From Parastagonospora avenae f. sp. tritici 18332-5 (Eukaryota; Ascomycota; Dothideomycetes; Pleosporales; Phaeosphaeriaceae): 22,484 nucleotides of DNA. Every line of letters begins with the position of its first letter. The stretch's first letter is position 1. Location of the stretch: contig JAFJTR010000173.1 in assembly GCA_022559985.1 (NCBI GenBank), positions 1 through 22,484 of the forward strand, given 5' to 3'. Positions 1 to 10,994 of this stretch are shown piece by piece. Below the pieces are notes generated by a model, which had not been told where the DNA came from, ran no database searches, and was given only the letters and a program-made list of their open reading frames with translations. The translations under genes were made by a program, and so were the position numbers.

Positions 1-237
1 GATTCCCTCTGCGCATCCGATTAAACGTCACATTTTTAGGGTTTCTCAGCCGATTAAACCCCCAAACACTTTAATCGTCTCACCCATTGATGATAGGCGT
101 CTCCATGCAAAGCACTGGAATTGAAGCCAGGCTCGGAATTCGAGCTCCCACTGTTTTCATGGATAGGTTTCAGTCTTTGGACAGCGATTGTGATATTAAC
201 TCGGACATCTGGTGCGCTGTCAACCGCGTGATGGTAG

Positions 238-336
238 GAAAGTACTCCCGATTCTGATGGTGATGGCTCGACTGAGCTTGAGGAGCAATTGGCAGTAATG
301 ACCGAGAGGAAAACGCGCAAACGCAAGCGAATTTAG
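238..336 (+). CDS. Possible last exon of a gene entering from the left (weak)
   Basis: A 32-codon open stretch follows a TAG (235-237) that could act as a splice acceptor, and ends at TAG 334-336. It reads as an acidic, Ser/Asp/Gly-rich segment, then a Glu/Leu-rich part, then a basic tail (KTRKRKR) like a nuclear localisation signal. This would make it the tail of a + strand gene converging on the helicase gene that ends at 573. No upstream exon can be confirmed, because the window begins only 237 bases earlier. It could be chance. I do not recognise the protein. Confidence 0.18.
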   Translation, partial: ESTPDSDGDGSTELEEQLAVMTERKTRKRKRI

Positions 337-572
337 CGGGACCGCACAATGGAGTATGCTGAGCGGTCGAAGAAGACTCATGATCCCGAAAGAGCACATG
401 CACATAGTTCGTTGCTGAGGCTGCCTTTTAACAACCAAATATCCAATCTTCCACCTTGAGATGTACATCGACATCCATCCCCAATTTTCCGACTTCAAAA
501 ACTTGCTCCGATTCCACCAACAATGCTCCGACAGCGCACTTTCGCCGCCACCACCATCCATAAAACCCTCTC

Positions 573-3500
573 TTATCCCATCTCAATATCAAGAGCACGC
601 GTGACGCCTGCGGCGGCTGTATGGTGCTGTCCGCCGATGGGCGCGCCACACTCCGGACAGCGAGCTTGTTGCATGGGCATGCCGCACTCGCCGATGGCGA
701 ACTGCGATCTGTTAGCTATCTATTCTTGTTGAAAGGAAAATAGGTCAATTTACTGGATGTCCATTCGCGCAATTGTACCAGTGACCCGAGTGCGTAGAGA
801 TACCGCCGCGACCAGTGACCATGGCTTGCTTGATGGCCTTGAGCTCCTCGACCGAGACCTCCTCGTAGAACTCCTTGTCCAACAGCTTCCTGTACTTGTC
901 GACAGCCTGGAGAAGAGTGTCGCGGTCGCGGAAAGCGTCATTGCACAGCTGCTCCGCCTGATCGAGGAGCGTCTTCGCTGTGTCGCGGTACTCGAGAGCT
1001 TTGATGCGATCTCCGTCTTGGGCGATGCCGGAGCTGCCGAAGACTTGGGCGATGCGCGCGTAGTAGAGAATCGTTTCGACGGCCAGCTTGGGGAGATTTC
1101 CGTTGATGCAGTCCGTGATCAGTTTCATGCATAGACTCATTGCTTGGAATACTTGGTAGGCGAGCGGGCCGCCGGAGATCTTCGCTTGAGGAGAAGACGT
1201 GGGGCGTTTTTCCTGCGTGGTTCGAGTAAGGCCGAACTTGTACTCCAGGGTCAGACACACGACTTTGAGCTCAAGCAGGCGACCACCGAGACTGATGCGC
1301 AGATCCAGATGAGGTTTCGAAAATGCTGTCGGCGCATCGAGACTCAGGTTTGCCATCACGATGTCCATAGAAGCTGTATGGCTTGCGGAATGCGTGATAG
1401 CATCGTGAAGCTTGTTTCCAGGTTGGTGTTGAGCGCTCGACCGCTTTTGAAAAGCCTTGATCGTGTTCACTAGGTTGGTAGACTCCGCGCAGCGATCATG
1501 GATGGTCTTCTCCAGGTTCTGCACGGTATGGTCGGTCAGGTGCTGGATCATACCCTGGGGCTGGGATATAGCGTTGAGATATGCCGTAAGCTTCTTGCGC
1601 GAACTGTCTAGATCATTACGAAGCTCATCGATTTTTGCTTCAAGCTCTTGCATCTCTTGCATTCCGGTGACAATGAATCTCCTGGACTGCTCGGCGATTA
1701 CAGCCCTATTGACGAGTCGGTTATAGCGCTGAGTGGCGTGTTGTCGGATCGGCACACCGCAGCCTCCAGGACACTTCGGGACGACTGCCTGCAGCTCGCG
1801 ATTATCGATCAAGGAAATGAACCCTCCACCCCTTGGATCCATCTTGTAGACGTCTTTCAGACCGACATGGCCATCAAGCGTCTCGATGGTCCAGAAGTGA
1901 CCACATCCGAGAACGACAATAGGCGATTCGTTGATGTCAATGTCGCGGTACAGGGTACTCAAGATTATGTCTGGTGACTCCTCTAACTTCATGCCGCACT
2001 CCTGGCAGTAATCGACGGGACAATCTTCGCCGCAAATACTCGGGCACTGATGACCGCATGGTAGGAGCTTTGTGCATCGCACATCGCACGGAAGCCGATC
2101 GCACGGAGCAGCGCAAGGCATCGTGCAGCTAGCTTGATGCTCGCAAGACCAGGTGCATTTCTCAACGCAAGGCGCGCATGGCTCATGGCACTGGAGGGCG
2201 CAGCGAGAATGCTTGCAGCGTACCTAGAAGAACGATTAGCGGGTAAGAATGTTGATTGGGAGATTGAATCACCTCGCAAGGTCTCCGGCAAGGTCCACAG
2301 TCTGTTCCACTATGACACTCCCGAGGGCAGTTGTGATTGCAGGTGCTATATTTCCGACCGCATATGACAGTGCATTCTTGATGCTCGATGACTGCCTGGC
2401 CAGCCTCGTCCATGAAATTGCAGCGTCCGCAAGTTCCTGGACATCGATGACCGCAAGACAAGATCGTGGCGCACGGCGATAGGCATTTAAAGCTGTCCTT
2501 GGCGACGTCGACGGAGCATTTGATCTCGATGGTGTGCTTACAGCTTGGAACTTCTTTCGGCACAATGACATCGCAATGAATGCTCCCAAGGTCCAGTGTC
2601 CTATGGCAGGCAACGTTGTTCTTGACGTGACCGCAAGGAAGCGCAACGTTGTCGGTGGGAACCATGCACTTGCCGCAATCCTCGCCGCAGGTAGGTTTCT
2701 GACATGGGTGATCGCAAGGCACGTAACGTCGCTGGCAAGGCTTCTCGCATCTGAAAACCGCATGCATCGTTTCGGAATGACATCTCGCTTGGCACTGGTG
2801 GCCGCATTCTGTGAGGCGCTCGGCACATGCCTCCATGCATCCACCCTCGGGGCTGAGGCGCATGAAGTCATCAGGCTCGCGGACTTGGAGAATCTTGTCA
2901 GAATGACGTGGGCAGCAAAGCTCGATTGCATCGCCAATCGAGTCCTCAGCGCGTAGCATCTCGATGACCTTTTGCCACATAGCTACGTTGGAGTAGGTCT
3001 TAGAGTTTCCAATCAGGTACATGCCGTGCTGAGCTCGACTGAGGAGAACGTTGACCCGGTTCGTGGTCTTAAGGAACCCGACTTTCTTCTTATCGTTGCT
3101 GCGCACCAGCGACACGATGATGATCTTCGCTTCTTCGCCCTGGAAATTGTCCACAGTCGCGATCCTTAGCAATTCGCTGAGCTGCTTCTTCTGCAGAGGT
3201 TTCTTTCGGTGATCGTGCTGCGCGGGTCCCTGGGTTGGCGTAGGAGAGTCGTCATTGACGGCGAAACCATCGTTCTCGAGTGCGTCCTGGTCGCGGTCGC
3301 TCAACACGATTTCGAAGTCACCGCGCATGGCTGAGCGTAGCTTCTGAAGTTGCCCTGTGTACGGTGTCAAGACCGCGATGTCGCTGGTGCGGTAAACACC
3401 TTGACGAACGACGTGTCGAACCATCGCGTGGACCAGCTCAACCTCCCAAGGGTTAGAGGCTGACTTGCTGTGATGAACATCGCTCTCTCTATCGTTCTCC

Positions 3501-6500
3501 AGATATCGATGGTCAAGCCAGAACACATTCTTCCGCATACCCATGACATCAGGCAGAGACAACGTGGAGGCATGGTCCGTAAGCCTCGGGTAGATGGTTT
3601 CGCGGATGAGCGTGGAAACCTCTGGTCGCATGCGGCGCTGTACCTCCAACTGTGCCACAGGCATGGAAGGTCGACCCTTTTCACCAATTGAAAGGCGCTC
3701 GAACTGGCTTCTGTCCAGCTTGTAAAGCGACCCTTGAGCGCTCTCTAGGGACAGCTCTTTGAAGTTGTTGATTGAAGGACGCAGCTGTTCGTGGTCGCCG
3801 ATCTGAATGCAGTGCTCGATCGTTGGAAGCATCGCTGAGATCATGTGAGGCTCCATAACTTCACCAGCTTCTTCACAGATAATGACCTTGCACCTCACAT
3901 GTTTGAGAAGCGAGATACGCTTGGCCAATCCCGAAGTTGTGACGCCGATAATGTCTGCACCTTGCAAGATTCGTCGGTTAGACTCGTCATGTATGTTGCT
4001 CAGTCGTTGTTGAGTTTCTGTGGCTTTGTCAACCGTAGCAGAAAAGCGAGCAATTATGTCAAAACACACCTCGTCGATCCACTTCTTCATCAAAGCATAC
4101 TTCTCAGGGTAACTTAGTGAGTTGACGTTCGTGTTTGCCTTCTGGATGATGTTCGCCAGGCTCGTCGTGTTGGCAGTCGCGGCATGCTTTCTGTCGGCTT
4201 TGCTTCCGAACTTCCATGTTTCGAAAGGGTGTGGACCGACTGTTCTGAATCCCTCGCTGTCAACTTCCTGAAATTGGTCGTAGATTTTCCGGTACTTTTG
4301 AGACAAGTGCCGATCGAGGTTGTTCCAATCTCCTTTCCGGTAGATGCCGTGTAGCCGACCAAGTAGCTTCGTCGCTTCCTTCTCACATTCTTCCAAGCTT
4401 TTGTACGCCATCGCAGTCTCATACGACTCTGTTCTCGTCTTTGTCTCTGTCCTGGAGATATCGCGAAGGTTGTAACCTTTTAACATCTCTGAATGGCTTT
4501 GACCGCCTACGCGTATCACTTTGATCAGACCGATATTGATGAGATGTTCTAGGAACTGATCAAGAGCGTGGTTTGTGTAGCATCTGTTGATGATCGTGTT
4601 AGCGGATGGGTATACCTTGAAGAAGAGGATTATGAACTTACACAACGACAATGGGCCCCAAATTTGCCTTGTCCTTGATGCCCAGTAGGATTCGCAGGAT
4701 CTGCAGACCAACGAACGATTTACCTGTTCCAGGTGGGCCTTGAATGAACGCGAATTCACGGTTCAGTGCTGCGATAAGAGCTTTGCACTGGCCTGCGTCC
4801 AGCCCTGTCCGACTAGCAATATCATCGATGAGCTTGGCATCATCGCAGGATGATAAAGGGTCGACAGTGATAGCATCGGCTCCATCGTCGAGGATGGGAT
4901 CCAGCGGATACTTAAAGCCAGAAGACCTCGCATACAGCGGAGGTGGAACGTCGTGATAGACTTTGCGATTCGTTCGGTCGTGATGCGGGTCCGGTACCAC
5001 CCACTGGCGGAAAGGAAGTCTACTCAAACGCTGCATGTCTTGCAGATTCTCCAAGATAGGCATGAAAGTTGCTGGAATGATGTTGGGATATTCGAGGAGC
5101 ACACCTTTTGTGGTACTAAGACTTAAGTTTACAAGTTTTCGAAGGGTATCGCTGTCCTGGGTCGCGAGTCTGGTCGTAATCGTTGCTAATTGACCCTGAT
5201 TTGTCAAGCCACCACGCTCTTTGTCCGGTCGCGTGTTCTTGTGGCTCACAGTCAAGAACAGGTGTTCAACGACCGCATCTTGGATCCAGATGAAGGAGAG
5301 CAAAGATCCTTCTTCCAGCCTCTTGGACTCCTCCCACCACGCTTGTTTGGCGGCGGTCGCCTTTTGGCGGACAGCGGATGGCTGTGGGAAAGATACGAGT
5401 GCCTCTAATCCTCGACGCTTATCAAAGGGAAGGTAGGAGATATAAGCGTTCGAGTAGTTGTATACACGCATGTCTCCGAGAATGACTTGCGGATTGCTGA
5501 GCATGGCGGGATGCTCGGTAGCAGCATGCATGTATCTCGCGAGAGCGCTCTTCTGCTCACCAAAGATATCGTGTCGCAAGAGACGGAATTGAGTATCGAT
5601 GTGTCGCTCAACCTGATTCGTGATGAAGTGTGGTTGGTTTGGATCCGTTAAGGGCAGAAACTCTTTCGCATTGCTCATGATCTCATCTCGGGTGGGGAAG
5701 ATGACGATGTCGGTGATGTCTCTCTTGTCGTTGTCGTGACGATCGTTTGGTATCACCAGGTCTCGAGGATACGAGGATGCAACGCGTGGCAAGTTTATCG
5801 GTTGGTCATCATCAGAATCTTCCTCCTCTTGTACCAGACCCTTAGCGCGCGCTACCATCTGGCGGATGTCTCCTAGGAACTTGTTGACAAGAGTTGCTGC
5901 AGTGGATGGTGTTTCCATGGGAATGATTCCAGCAGCGTTGGTCAATGTCTCTATTAGAGGTTCGAGAAGCTCGTTGAGTCTCGCATGACGGTCGCGCTTG
6001 AGAAGCTCGTAAAGCACGATGGACAGCTTGACGAGCGCCTGTTCTAAGATCTTTTGACTAACGGAGGAAGAGTCATCTGTCCGAGCGGTGACCAAGGTCT
6101 CGCAGAGGTGTTGAAGGAAAGGATATGCGCGCTTTCCTTTGGAGCCGCTGATGAAGATGTAGATAGCGTCAACGTACGTGTCCACAGCCAGGCAGTCCAG
6201 TAGAGAGGTGTCCGTGATGACATCAAGGAACGATTTTGCGGTTTCGATGTAGCCGTCCTGGTCGTAGGATTTCGTCTTCCTCAAGACAATGGCTTTGATG
6301 TGGGCCAGACCGTCGTATTTCCCGTCACTATCAGCGAGATCCTTGGGAAGCTGCTGAATCCAGTCGCGGTCACCTTCCTTCAAGATAGCTGAAGCACGCT
6401 CCCAGATCTGTCTCATGACGTACGTATCCGAGGGCGCGTAAGAGCTACCAAGGTACTTCTTGAAGTCGTTGTAGTTACCGCGAGCTTGTTGTTGTTCTTC

Positions 6501-6734
6501 TGACTCAGTCACCCTCTTGCGCTGGCCATCTTGTTCGTGTGTGTAGGGACGGTTCGTCTTGTTACAAACCCCAGAATTCTGGAACTCATAACAGACGTTA
6601 CCGCCTCCATTCGCTCCTCCGCCGCCGCGTCCGTGTCCGTGTCCACCACCACGGTGGTCTCTCCAGCCTCTGCCTCCACCTCCACCTCCTCGTCCTCGTC
6701 CTCCACGCCAGCGTCCGCGTCCCCGGTCCGCCAT
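573..6734 (-). CDS. ZNFX1/Hrr1-like NFX1-type zinc-finger SF1 RNA helicase, four exons, 2000 aa
   Basis: Exons are 6734-4642, 4583-2273, 2223-754 and 701-573; they join in frame to exactly 2001 codons. Residues 1-47 are RGG/Gly-rich, followed by a CCCH-like finger (C48, C57, H66) lacking its third Cys. The Upf1-type helicase core shows Walker A GPPGTGKS (666-673), CYTNHALDQ (from 699), the DExx-like CEEAGE (934-939), GDHEQLRP (960-967), QRRMRP (1013-1018), VDNFQGEE (1175-1182) and NVLLSRAQHG (1209-1218). A long series of NFX1-type Cys/His fingers runs from about 1255 to 1560, then a coiled coil and a C-terminal RZ-type finger (C1953, H1957, C1964, C1973, C1976). In this family ZNFX1 and fission-yeast Hrr1 act with RNA-dependent RNA polymerase or Argonaute in small-RNA silencing; that role here is inference. 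The start is the first ATG of the RGG region, with no better one upstream. Confidence 0.93.
702..753 (-). other. Intron 3 of the helicase gene (52 bp)
   Basis: The donor is GTAAAT, the branch-like motif GCTAAC and the acceptor ATCGCAG. Splicing joins NCANGHP to FAIGECGMP. This completes the RZ-type zinc finger, whose last three Cys residues lie in a 129-nt terminal exon that a simple open-frame scan would miss. Confidence 0.92.
2224..2272 (-). other. Intron 2 of the helicase gene (49 bp)
   Basis: The donor is GTGATT and the acceptor TTCTAG. Splicing in phase 0 joins CRRPCE to VRCKHSRCALQCHEPC, which restores regular NFX1 Cys/His spacing. Reading through the intron breaks that pattern. Confidence 0.88.
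4584..4641 (-). other. Intron 1 of the helicase gene (58 bp)
   Basis: The donor is GTAAGT (c4641 is its first base) and the acceptor is CAACAG. Splicing joins the end of exon 1 (GPIVVV) to CYTNHALDQ, rebuilding the conserved stretch between helicase motifs I and Ia. The intron splits a Val codon after its second base. Confidence 0.93.
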
Positions 6735-7520
6735 GTCCTCAAGTCTCGCTCAGTCGAAACGTGCGCTCTCTTGCTTGCGACGCGCGTATGAAAACGCGTA
6801 AGAAGAACGTGCGGGTGCGGTTGTTGGTGCAGAGAAGAAACTTTGCAGCGGCGCGCGAGGAGGAAAGGCGAGGTTGCGTTTGCCCCACTCGTCCGGTGAG
6901 AGTGAAGACAAGCCGTGAGAGCCCCGTGCGCCCAGCAAACAGAAACAGCGGGGTGAAAGAGAGGCCCGCATGTGATAGGGCGGTGTGATATCGGCAGCAA
7001 GCCGTAAAACGAGACACGGGGCGTTTGCTGCGGGTAGGCATGCCGCCGCGACAGACATGAGTAGGTGAGATTGGTACACACTTACGGTCTCAAAGCACTA
7101 CAAGGCACACCGTATGTCCTGATGGCCCCGTTTCCGCGGAAACCCGGTGTCCAGATGCAACGCACCACAGACGACCGTCACATGTTTGAAAACGCTGCAA
7201 TGTGATAATTACGATAGTGACGTACACTACTCACGACGATGGGCGCAAACTTTCCTGCATCAACGATCAGGACCAAGTTACATCAACGACGCAACTTACT
7301 CCATTTGTCCAGTCCCCCATCGATCTACCTTCTATACACGACGACATTTTCGACTCAGCCGATACGTGCGCGAGCGTGCAAACATTCCGGAGCATGGCAC
7401 TACGGCAATGTCTCGCATAAACTGCTTGAATTTTGACATCCATTGTACCTCAGCAGCCTTGAGCTCAGAGATAAATCTATAGCTGGTTCCTTGCCAATCG
7501 CGAGCCTACCACGATGTAGA
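6735..7520. other. Intergenic region: helicase 5' flank and P450-like 3' flank
   Basis: Both neighbours are on the - strand, so this holds the helicase promoter (left part) and the 3' region of the P450-like gene (right part). Open frames on both strands are short, overlapping and low in coding character. I see no RNA gene and no clear TATA box. Confidence 0.5.
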
Positions 7521-8765
7521 CTACAACTTTTTCAACGTGAGGTCCTCATATGCTTCGCGATCCGTACCCAAAGGCGTGCCTTGCTTGGGTAGGCTCTCAT
7601 CGTTCTCTAATGCCCATTCGTTACCAAGCTTCTCGCACAGAACAGCCACCAACAGCGCGATCATTTTCATGCCAAACTCCCTTGTCTCTTCGTGGTCAGC
7701 TGCGCACCAGTATGCGAAAGGCATGTATCCGACTTCTTCCTCGCTTCTTTTTAGTGACTTCCCTGCACCTTTGACCTTGTCAAAGGTACGCTGTCTCTCT
7801 ACGGCGCAGATGTCCTGCCAACGCTCTGGTCGGAACTCGAGAGGGTCCCTTCCGCCAAGGAGCTCTGATCTCTGGCATGCTTCAATGTCTGCGCGACAAG
7901 TTTGGTCGTCGAAGTTACGGTGAACGCGTCGTGTAGGCGGGTAGAGTCGTAGCGTTTCTTTGACAATGTCAATTGGTCTTACTCCACTCTCAGCTGTGTT
8001 GTGGAAGGCGTCGTTCTGCATGCTGATTGGCGACTCCAACTTTCCAAGGTAGTCGGTCATGATCTTGCACCAACTTAAACCGTCCGCCGCCTTCCGATAG
8101 CGGATCTCTAGAAAGCCTCGAATAACCACCCGCCACATCGTCTCGTATGCGGGTAATAAGACATTGAGGGGATTAGGGTCGAGGATCTCGGGGAAGGCGC
8201 CGGGCATTGACAATTCAGGTGCAATCACTCGTCGAAGCGCATCATGCAACTCGATTTGATCTTCCCATTTTGATCGTGCTGTGTTCGCCTTCTTGCTGTC
8301 TATCCAGAGTTGATTGATATAATGGCCGATGTAAATAATATCTTCAAATCGGTTGGTGCTTCTCTTGGCTTTGCCCGAGTCGCTGAACAGGTAAAACAGG
8401 GAGAGCTCCAACGTAATGAATTGTGTCAGCTCGGCAAGGTTGATCGTGTCCTTCTTGTTCTCCAAAAGGTAGTCGTTAAAGTAAATGATAGCGCGGTTGC
8501 GGAGATCGCTCCAGTCACTCTCCTCGTTGTCTTTTCTAATCTTTGTTGCTGTCATCATCAACTGGCCCATCCGTTTAGAAAATGCTGATTTGGCCTTCTG
8601 GTCTGGATTGGTAAAGGCGTTGTTGATGCCGAAGACCTTAACTAGACGTTGATTAGGCCCTACCCGAGCCGCTTGAAAGTCTGTATAGGGCTTTCCGTTA
8701 TGCTGGAATTTGATGATGTCTGCACACGCTTTTGCATCCTGAAGTTGCTGGTAATTGCCACTCAT
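7521..8765 (-). CDS. Cytochrome P450-like protein, 414 aa, atypical haem loop, no membrane anchor
   Basis: One uninterrupted frame from ATG to stop. P450 landmarks appear in order: NAFTNPDQK near the N-terminus (49-57), an I-helix-like AYET (206-209), the ExxR motif ETLR (270-273) followed by LYPPTRR, and the meander PERW (313-316). The region that should carry FxxGxRxCxG reads YMPFAYWCAADHEE: the only Cys (354) lies 4 residues after Phe350 instead of 7, and the Gly and Arg are absent. The following REFGMKMIALLVAVL helix is typical of the P450 L-helix. At 414 aa it is shorter than the usual fungal length of about 500 and lacks an N-terminal transmembrane segment. It may be a diverged enzyme, a non-catalytic relative or a damaged gene; the clean reading frame argues against recent decay. 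The substrate cannot be inferred and no cluster partners are visible. Confidence 0.78.
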   Translation of the reverse strand: MSGNYQQLQDAKACADIIKFQHNGKPYTDFQAARVGPNQRLVKVFGINNAFTNPDQKAKSAFSKRMGQLMMTATKIRKDNEESDWSDLRNRAIIYFNDYLLENKKDTINLAELTQFITLELSLFYLFSDSGKAKRSTNRFEDIIYIGHYINQLWIDSKKANTARSKWEDQIELHDALRRVIAPELSMPGAFPEILDPNPLNVLLPAYETMWRVVIRGFLEIRYRKAADGLSWCKIMTDYLGKLESPISMQNDAFHNTAESGVRPIDIVKETLRLYPPTRRVHRNFDDQTCRADIEACQRSELLGGRDPLEFRPERWQDICAVERQRTFDKVKGAGKSLKRSEEEVGYMPFAYWCAADHEETREFGMKMIALLVAVLCEKLGNEWALENDESLPKQGTPLGTDREAYEDLTLKKL

Positions 8766-9852
8766 TCTGGTTGGATTGATGAGACTCTAGTGAGGTCTGG
8801 CTTGGAGAAGATGTTGCGGGTCTGATTTTGCTGTTAGTCCTTGTAGTCTTGATGTTAAGCTGGATGTTTGACCCCTGCGGCTCGATCTCGCTAGTTGACA
8901 GCAAGCAGATGGGGCAGTGATAGCGTGCGTGGTGTGAGGGCGTCAAGAAATGGGCTGTGTTTGACGCTCGAGTGTTTACTCGCCGCGAGATAGAACAGTA
9001 AGGAACGTTGATGAGGGTATTATCAAGGTAAAGGTAGAAAAGGTTCGCCGTGATCACTGGGGTGATAGTAGCTAGCAAACGACTTGCTGAGTCACGTATA
9101 GGCACGCGACGTTGGTTTGTTGTTGCTAATACAGGAGAAGTTAGAGGAACACAGTGATTGTCAATATGGGGTAAGAGCGTGCCTAGGTGAAGCATTATAT
9201 CTCTGAGCTTAACGAGCTACATGATCCATTTCACCTCTACCGAGCTTGCCTTGCATACTGCTGCAAGTCGTAAAGCTAAGTTCTTGTCTCTTGGAGCTTC
9301 CGCGTGTTTCCACTACGCCTCGCTGCTATGATTGATCCTGTAACACGCGTGCACAGAGCAAGTGGGGTCAGGATGAATTTAGTCAATTGCTTGATTGTTG
9401 TTACGTCTGGTGCCCGTTTGCTATCCACTCACGTACTGACTTAAGTTTATTGTGTAAGCCCTGACTACCGTTAATCACTCACACCTGTCAACTTCGTAAG
9501 CAGCTCATAATCTACCCACGGTTTCAAACGACGGCACACCTCTGTGACATACCTACCAGATCTCCTACACTTCCAGCATTATAATGCAATAAAAGACTGC
9601 GGTGACGCGCTTTCACCTTTGTACAGCGGTCGAACACCTGCTCCAGCCATGCTAAATCGATCTCATAGACCGTCTGAGATTGTTGAAATAATAAAAATGA
9701 TGTCTCCTACATGCTAGGGTAACTACCCTAAACAACTTGCGCATGAGGACAATCACGCATCATAAGAGCAGCGAACAAGCAGAAGGGAGCATACATATTT
9801 GTACAGTGTAGGCTAGCCTACATAGTCTGCCTGCAAGACTACAACCAGTAAT
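8766..9852. other. Intergenic region of about 1.1 kb
   Basis: This is the 5' flank of the P450-like gene (right of 8765) and the 3' flank of the next - strand gene. A - strand open frame over 8698-9195 overlaps the P450 start in another frame and has no recognisable motif. The only distinct signal is a small imperfect palindrome of telomere-like half-sites at 9715-9730. No RNA gene or element ends were seen. Confidence 0.45.
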
Positions 9853-10868
9853 CTACATGGACGCCTCGCGCCGAGCAACACCATCCCGTCCAGTCCAAAG
9901 GTCGTAGAAGCCGAGGCTCTGATGCAGCATGCGGTCCCTCCAGGACTCGTTGGACCAGCCGTACGCCCCGTCCCATTTGCTCTCCTCGCCCGGTCCAAGG
10001 TCGAAGACGCGGATGGGAGTGCTGATGGCCATGGCGTCCCTCCAAGAGGTGCACCGGCCGACAGCACGCACAGCAAGGCAGTTGGCGCAGACCTGCCACG
10101 GCCACCAGCGCTGACGCCTGCGACCGTTTGGGAGCGATTGCTTGTCGCCAACCGCGTTCCTGACTGGCAGCATGAAGATGTTGGGGCTTCTGAACAGGGC
10201 AACGGCGGCGATGCAGCGCAGAGCTCGCTCCGTGGCAAACTCGGTGTAGTATTCCGGGGTCTCGCGACGGCAGGCGATGGTGAAGTCGCAGGCGCGGACG
10301 TCGTCGGGGCCAGGGCTGAGGCTGCAGGTGGACAAGCCGGCGGTGACCTGGGGATGAGTGTTAGCTGGAAGTATTCTGTCCGGGGAAGGGTAGGACGAAC
10401 CTGGACAAGCAACGCGAAGGCGAGCCAGACATCGGTCTATTGACTAGGCGCGCCGAGGCTCCAGGGGGCGTTGAGGTGGATGGAGGTAGGAAAGGTGCAG
10501 CCTTCAGACAAGGAGAGTCCTGGTGGCATTTGGGGATCGCCGGTGACGCGACGGAGCTAGTGGTGGATCAGCGTGTTCAAGCAGGAGCGGGAGAGACGGC
10601 AGCTCAGACATACGTCAGCGGGGCCCCGGATCGTAAGCACGGTGCCAGCGGCGTTGTAGAGGTCGGCCAGGGTATTGTCTTGCTGTTTTGCTGGCAGCTG
10701 GAGGCCGAGGAGGGTGCGACGGCGTGCGCGGAGTTCGGAGGCAGAGGGAACAAGAGGCTGGGTGGTGACGCTGGCGACGTTGGGCGTGATCAGGGCCAGG
10801 AGGGAGGTCCGGTACTGCGGCGGCGCAGTCATGATGGCGGGGTTGGGGTGCTGGAGTAGGTTAGCCAT
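9853..10868 (-). CDS. Unrecognised spliced gene with an in-frame TAG; two alternative products
   Basis: Exon 1 (10868-10614) encodes 85 residues from an ATG in fair context (MANLLQHPNP). The donor is GTATGT at 10613. With the near acceptor (CACTAG, 57-bp intron 10557-10613) the frame runs 39 more codons to TAG 10437-10439, giving 124 aa. The same frame stays open past that TAG for 12 codons, a 53-bp intron (10348-10400, GTTCGT...CCCCAG with branch GCTAAC), and 164 codons to TAG 9853-9855. If the TAG itself serves as distal acceptor (AATAG, 177-bp intron), the stop is skipped and a 261-residue protein results. The last exon is strongly coding (high GC third positions, Trp/Arg/Cys-rich). I recognise no domain. 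Alternatives are a premature stop in a decaying gene or two transcripts. Confidence 0.5.
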
Positions 10869-10963
10869 GGCAGAGGGAGAGTAGGTGGACTGACGTACGC
10901 GGGTGGTGGGGGGTGCTGTGGCGGAGGGAGCGGTGGATGTTGCGATGTGGGGAGAGAGTGGAA

Positions 10964-10994
10964 GGGTGGTGAGGGTGAGGGTGAGGGTGGAGGG
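10964..10994 (+). repeat. G-rich tandem repeat with G-quadruplex pattern
   Basis: Five GGG runs (964-966, 973-975, 979-981, 985-987, 992-994 of the 10 kb block) are separated by loops of 6, 3, 3 and 4 bases; the core is a GGGTGA tandem. It lies about 100-125 bp upstream of the start of the - strand gene beginning at 10868, with the C-rich face on that gene's sense strand. This matches the pyrimidine-rich promoter tracts common in filamentous fungi. Confidence 0.7.

Noticed and set aside
130..152. GAATTCGAGCTC resembles a cloning polylinker
   Set aside because: Only the two adjacent restriction sites match; surrounding bases do not continue a vector sequence, so chance is likely.
6509..7081. 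Long - strand frame overlapping the helicase start, plus several + strand frames
   Set aside because: They are shadows of the RGG-coding repeats or promoter sequence, low in complexity and out of frame with the well-supported helicase.
9813..10412. A 199-codon - strand frame overlapping the last exon of the 9853-10868 gene
   Set aside because: It is Pro/Ala/Ser low-complexity in the wrong frame; the overlapping frame has much better codon use and links to intron signals.
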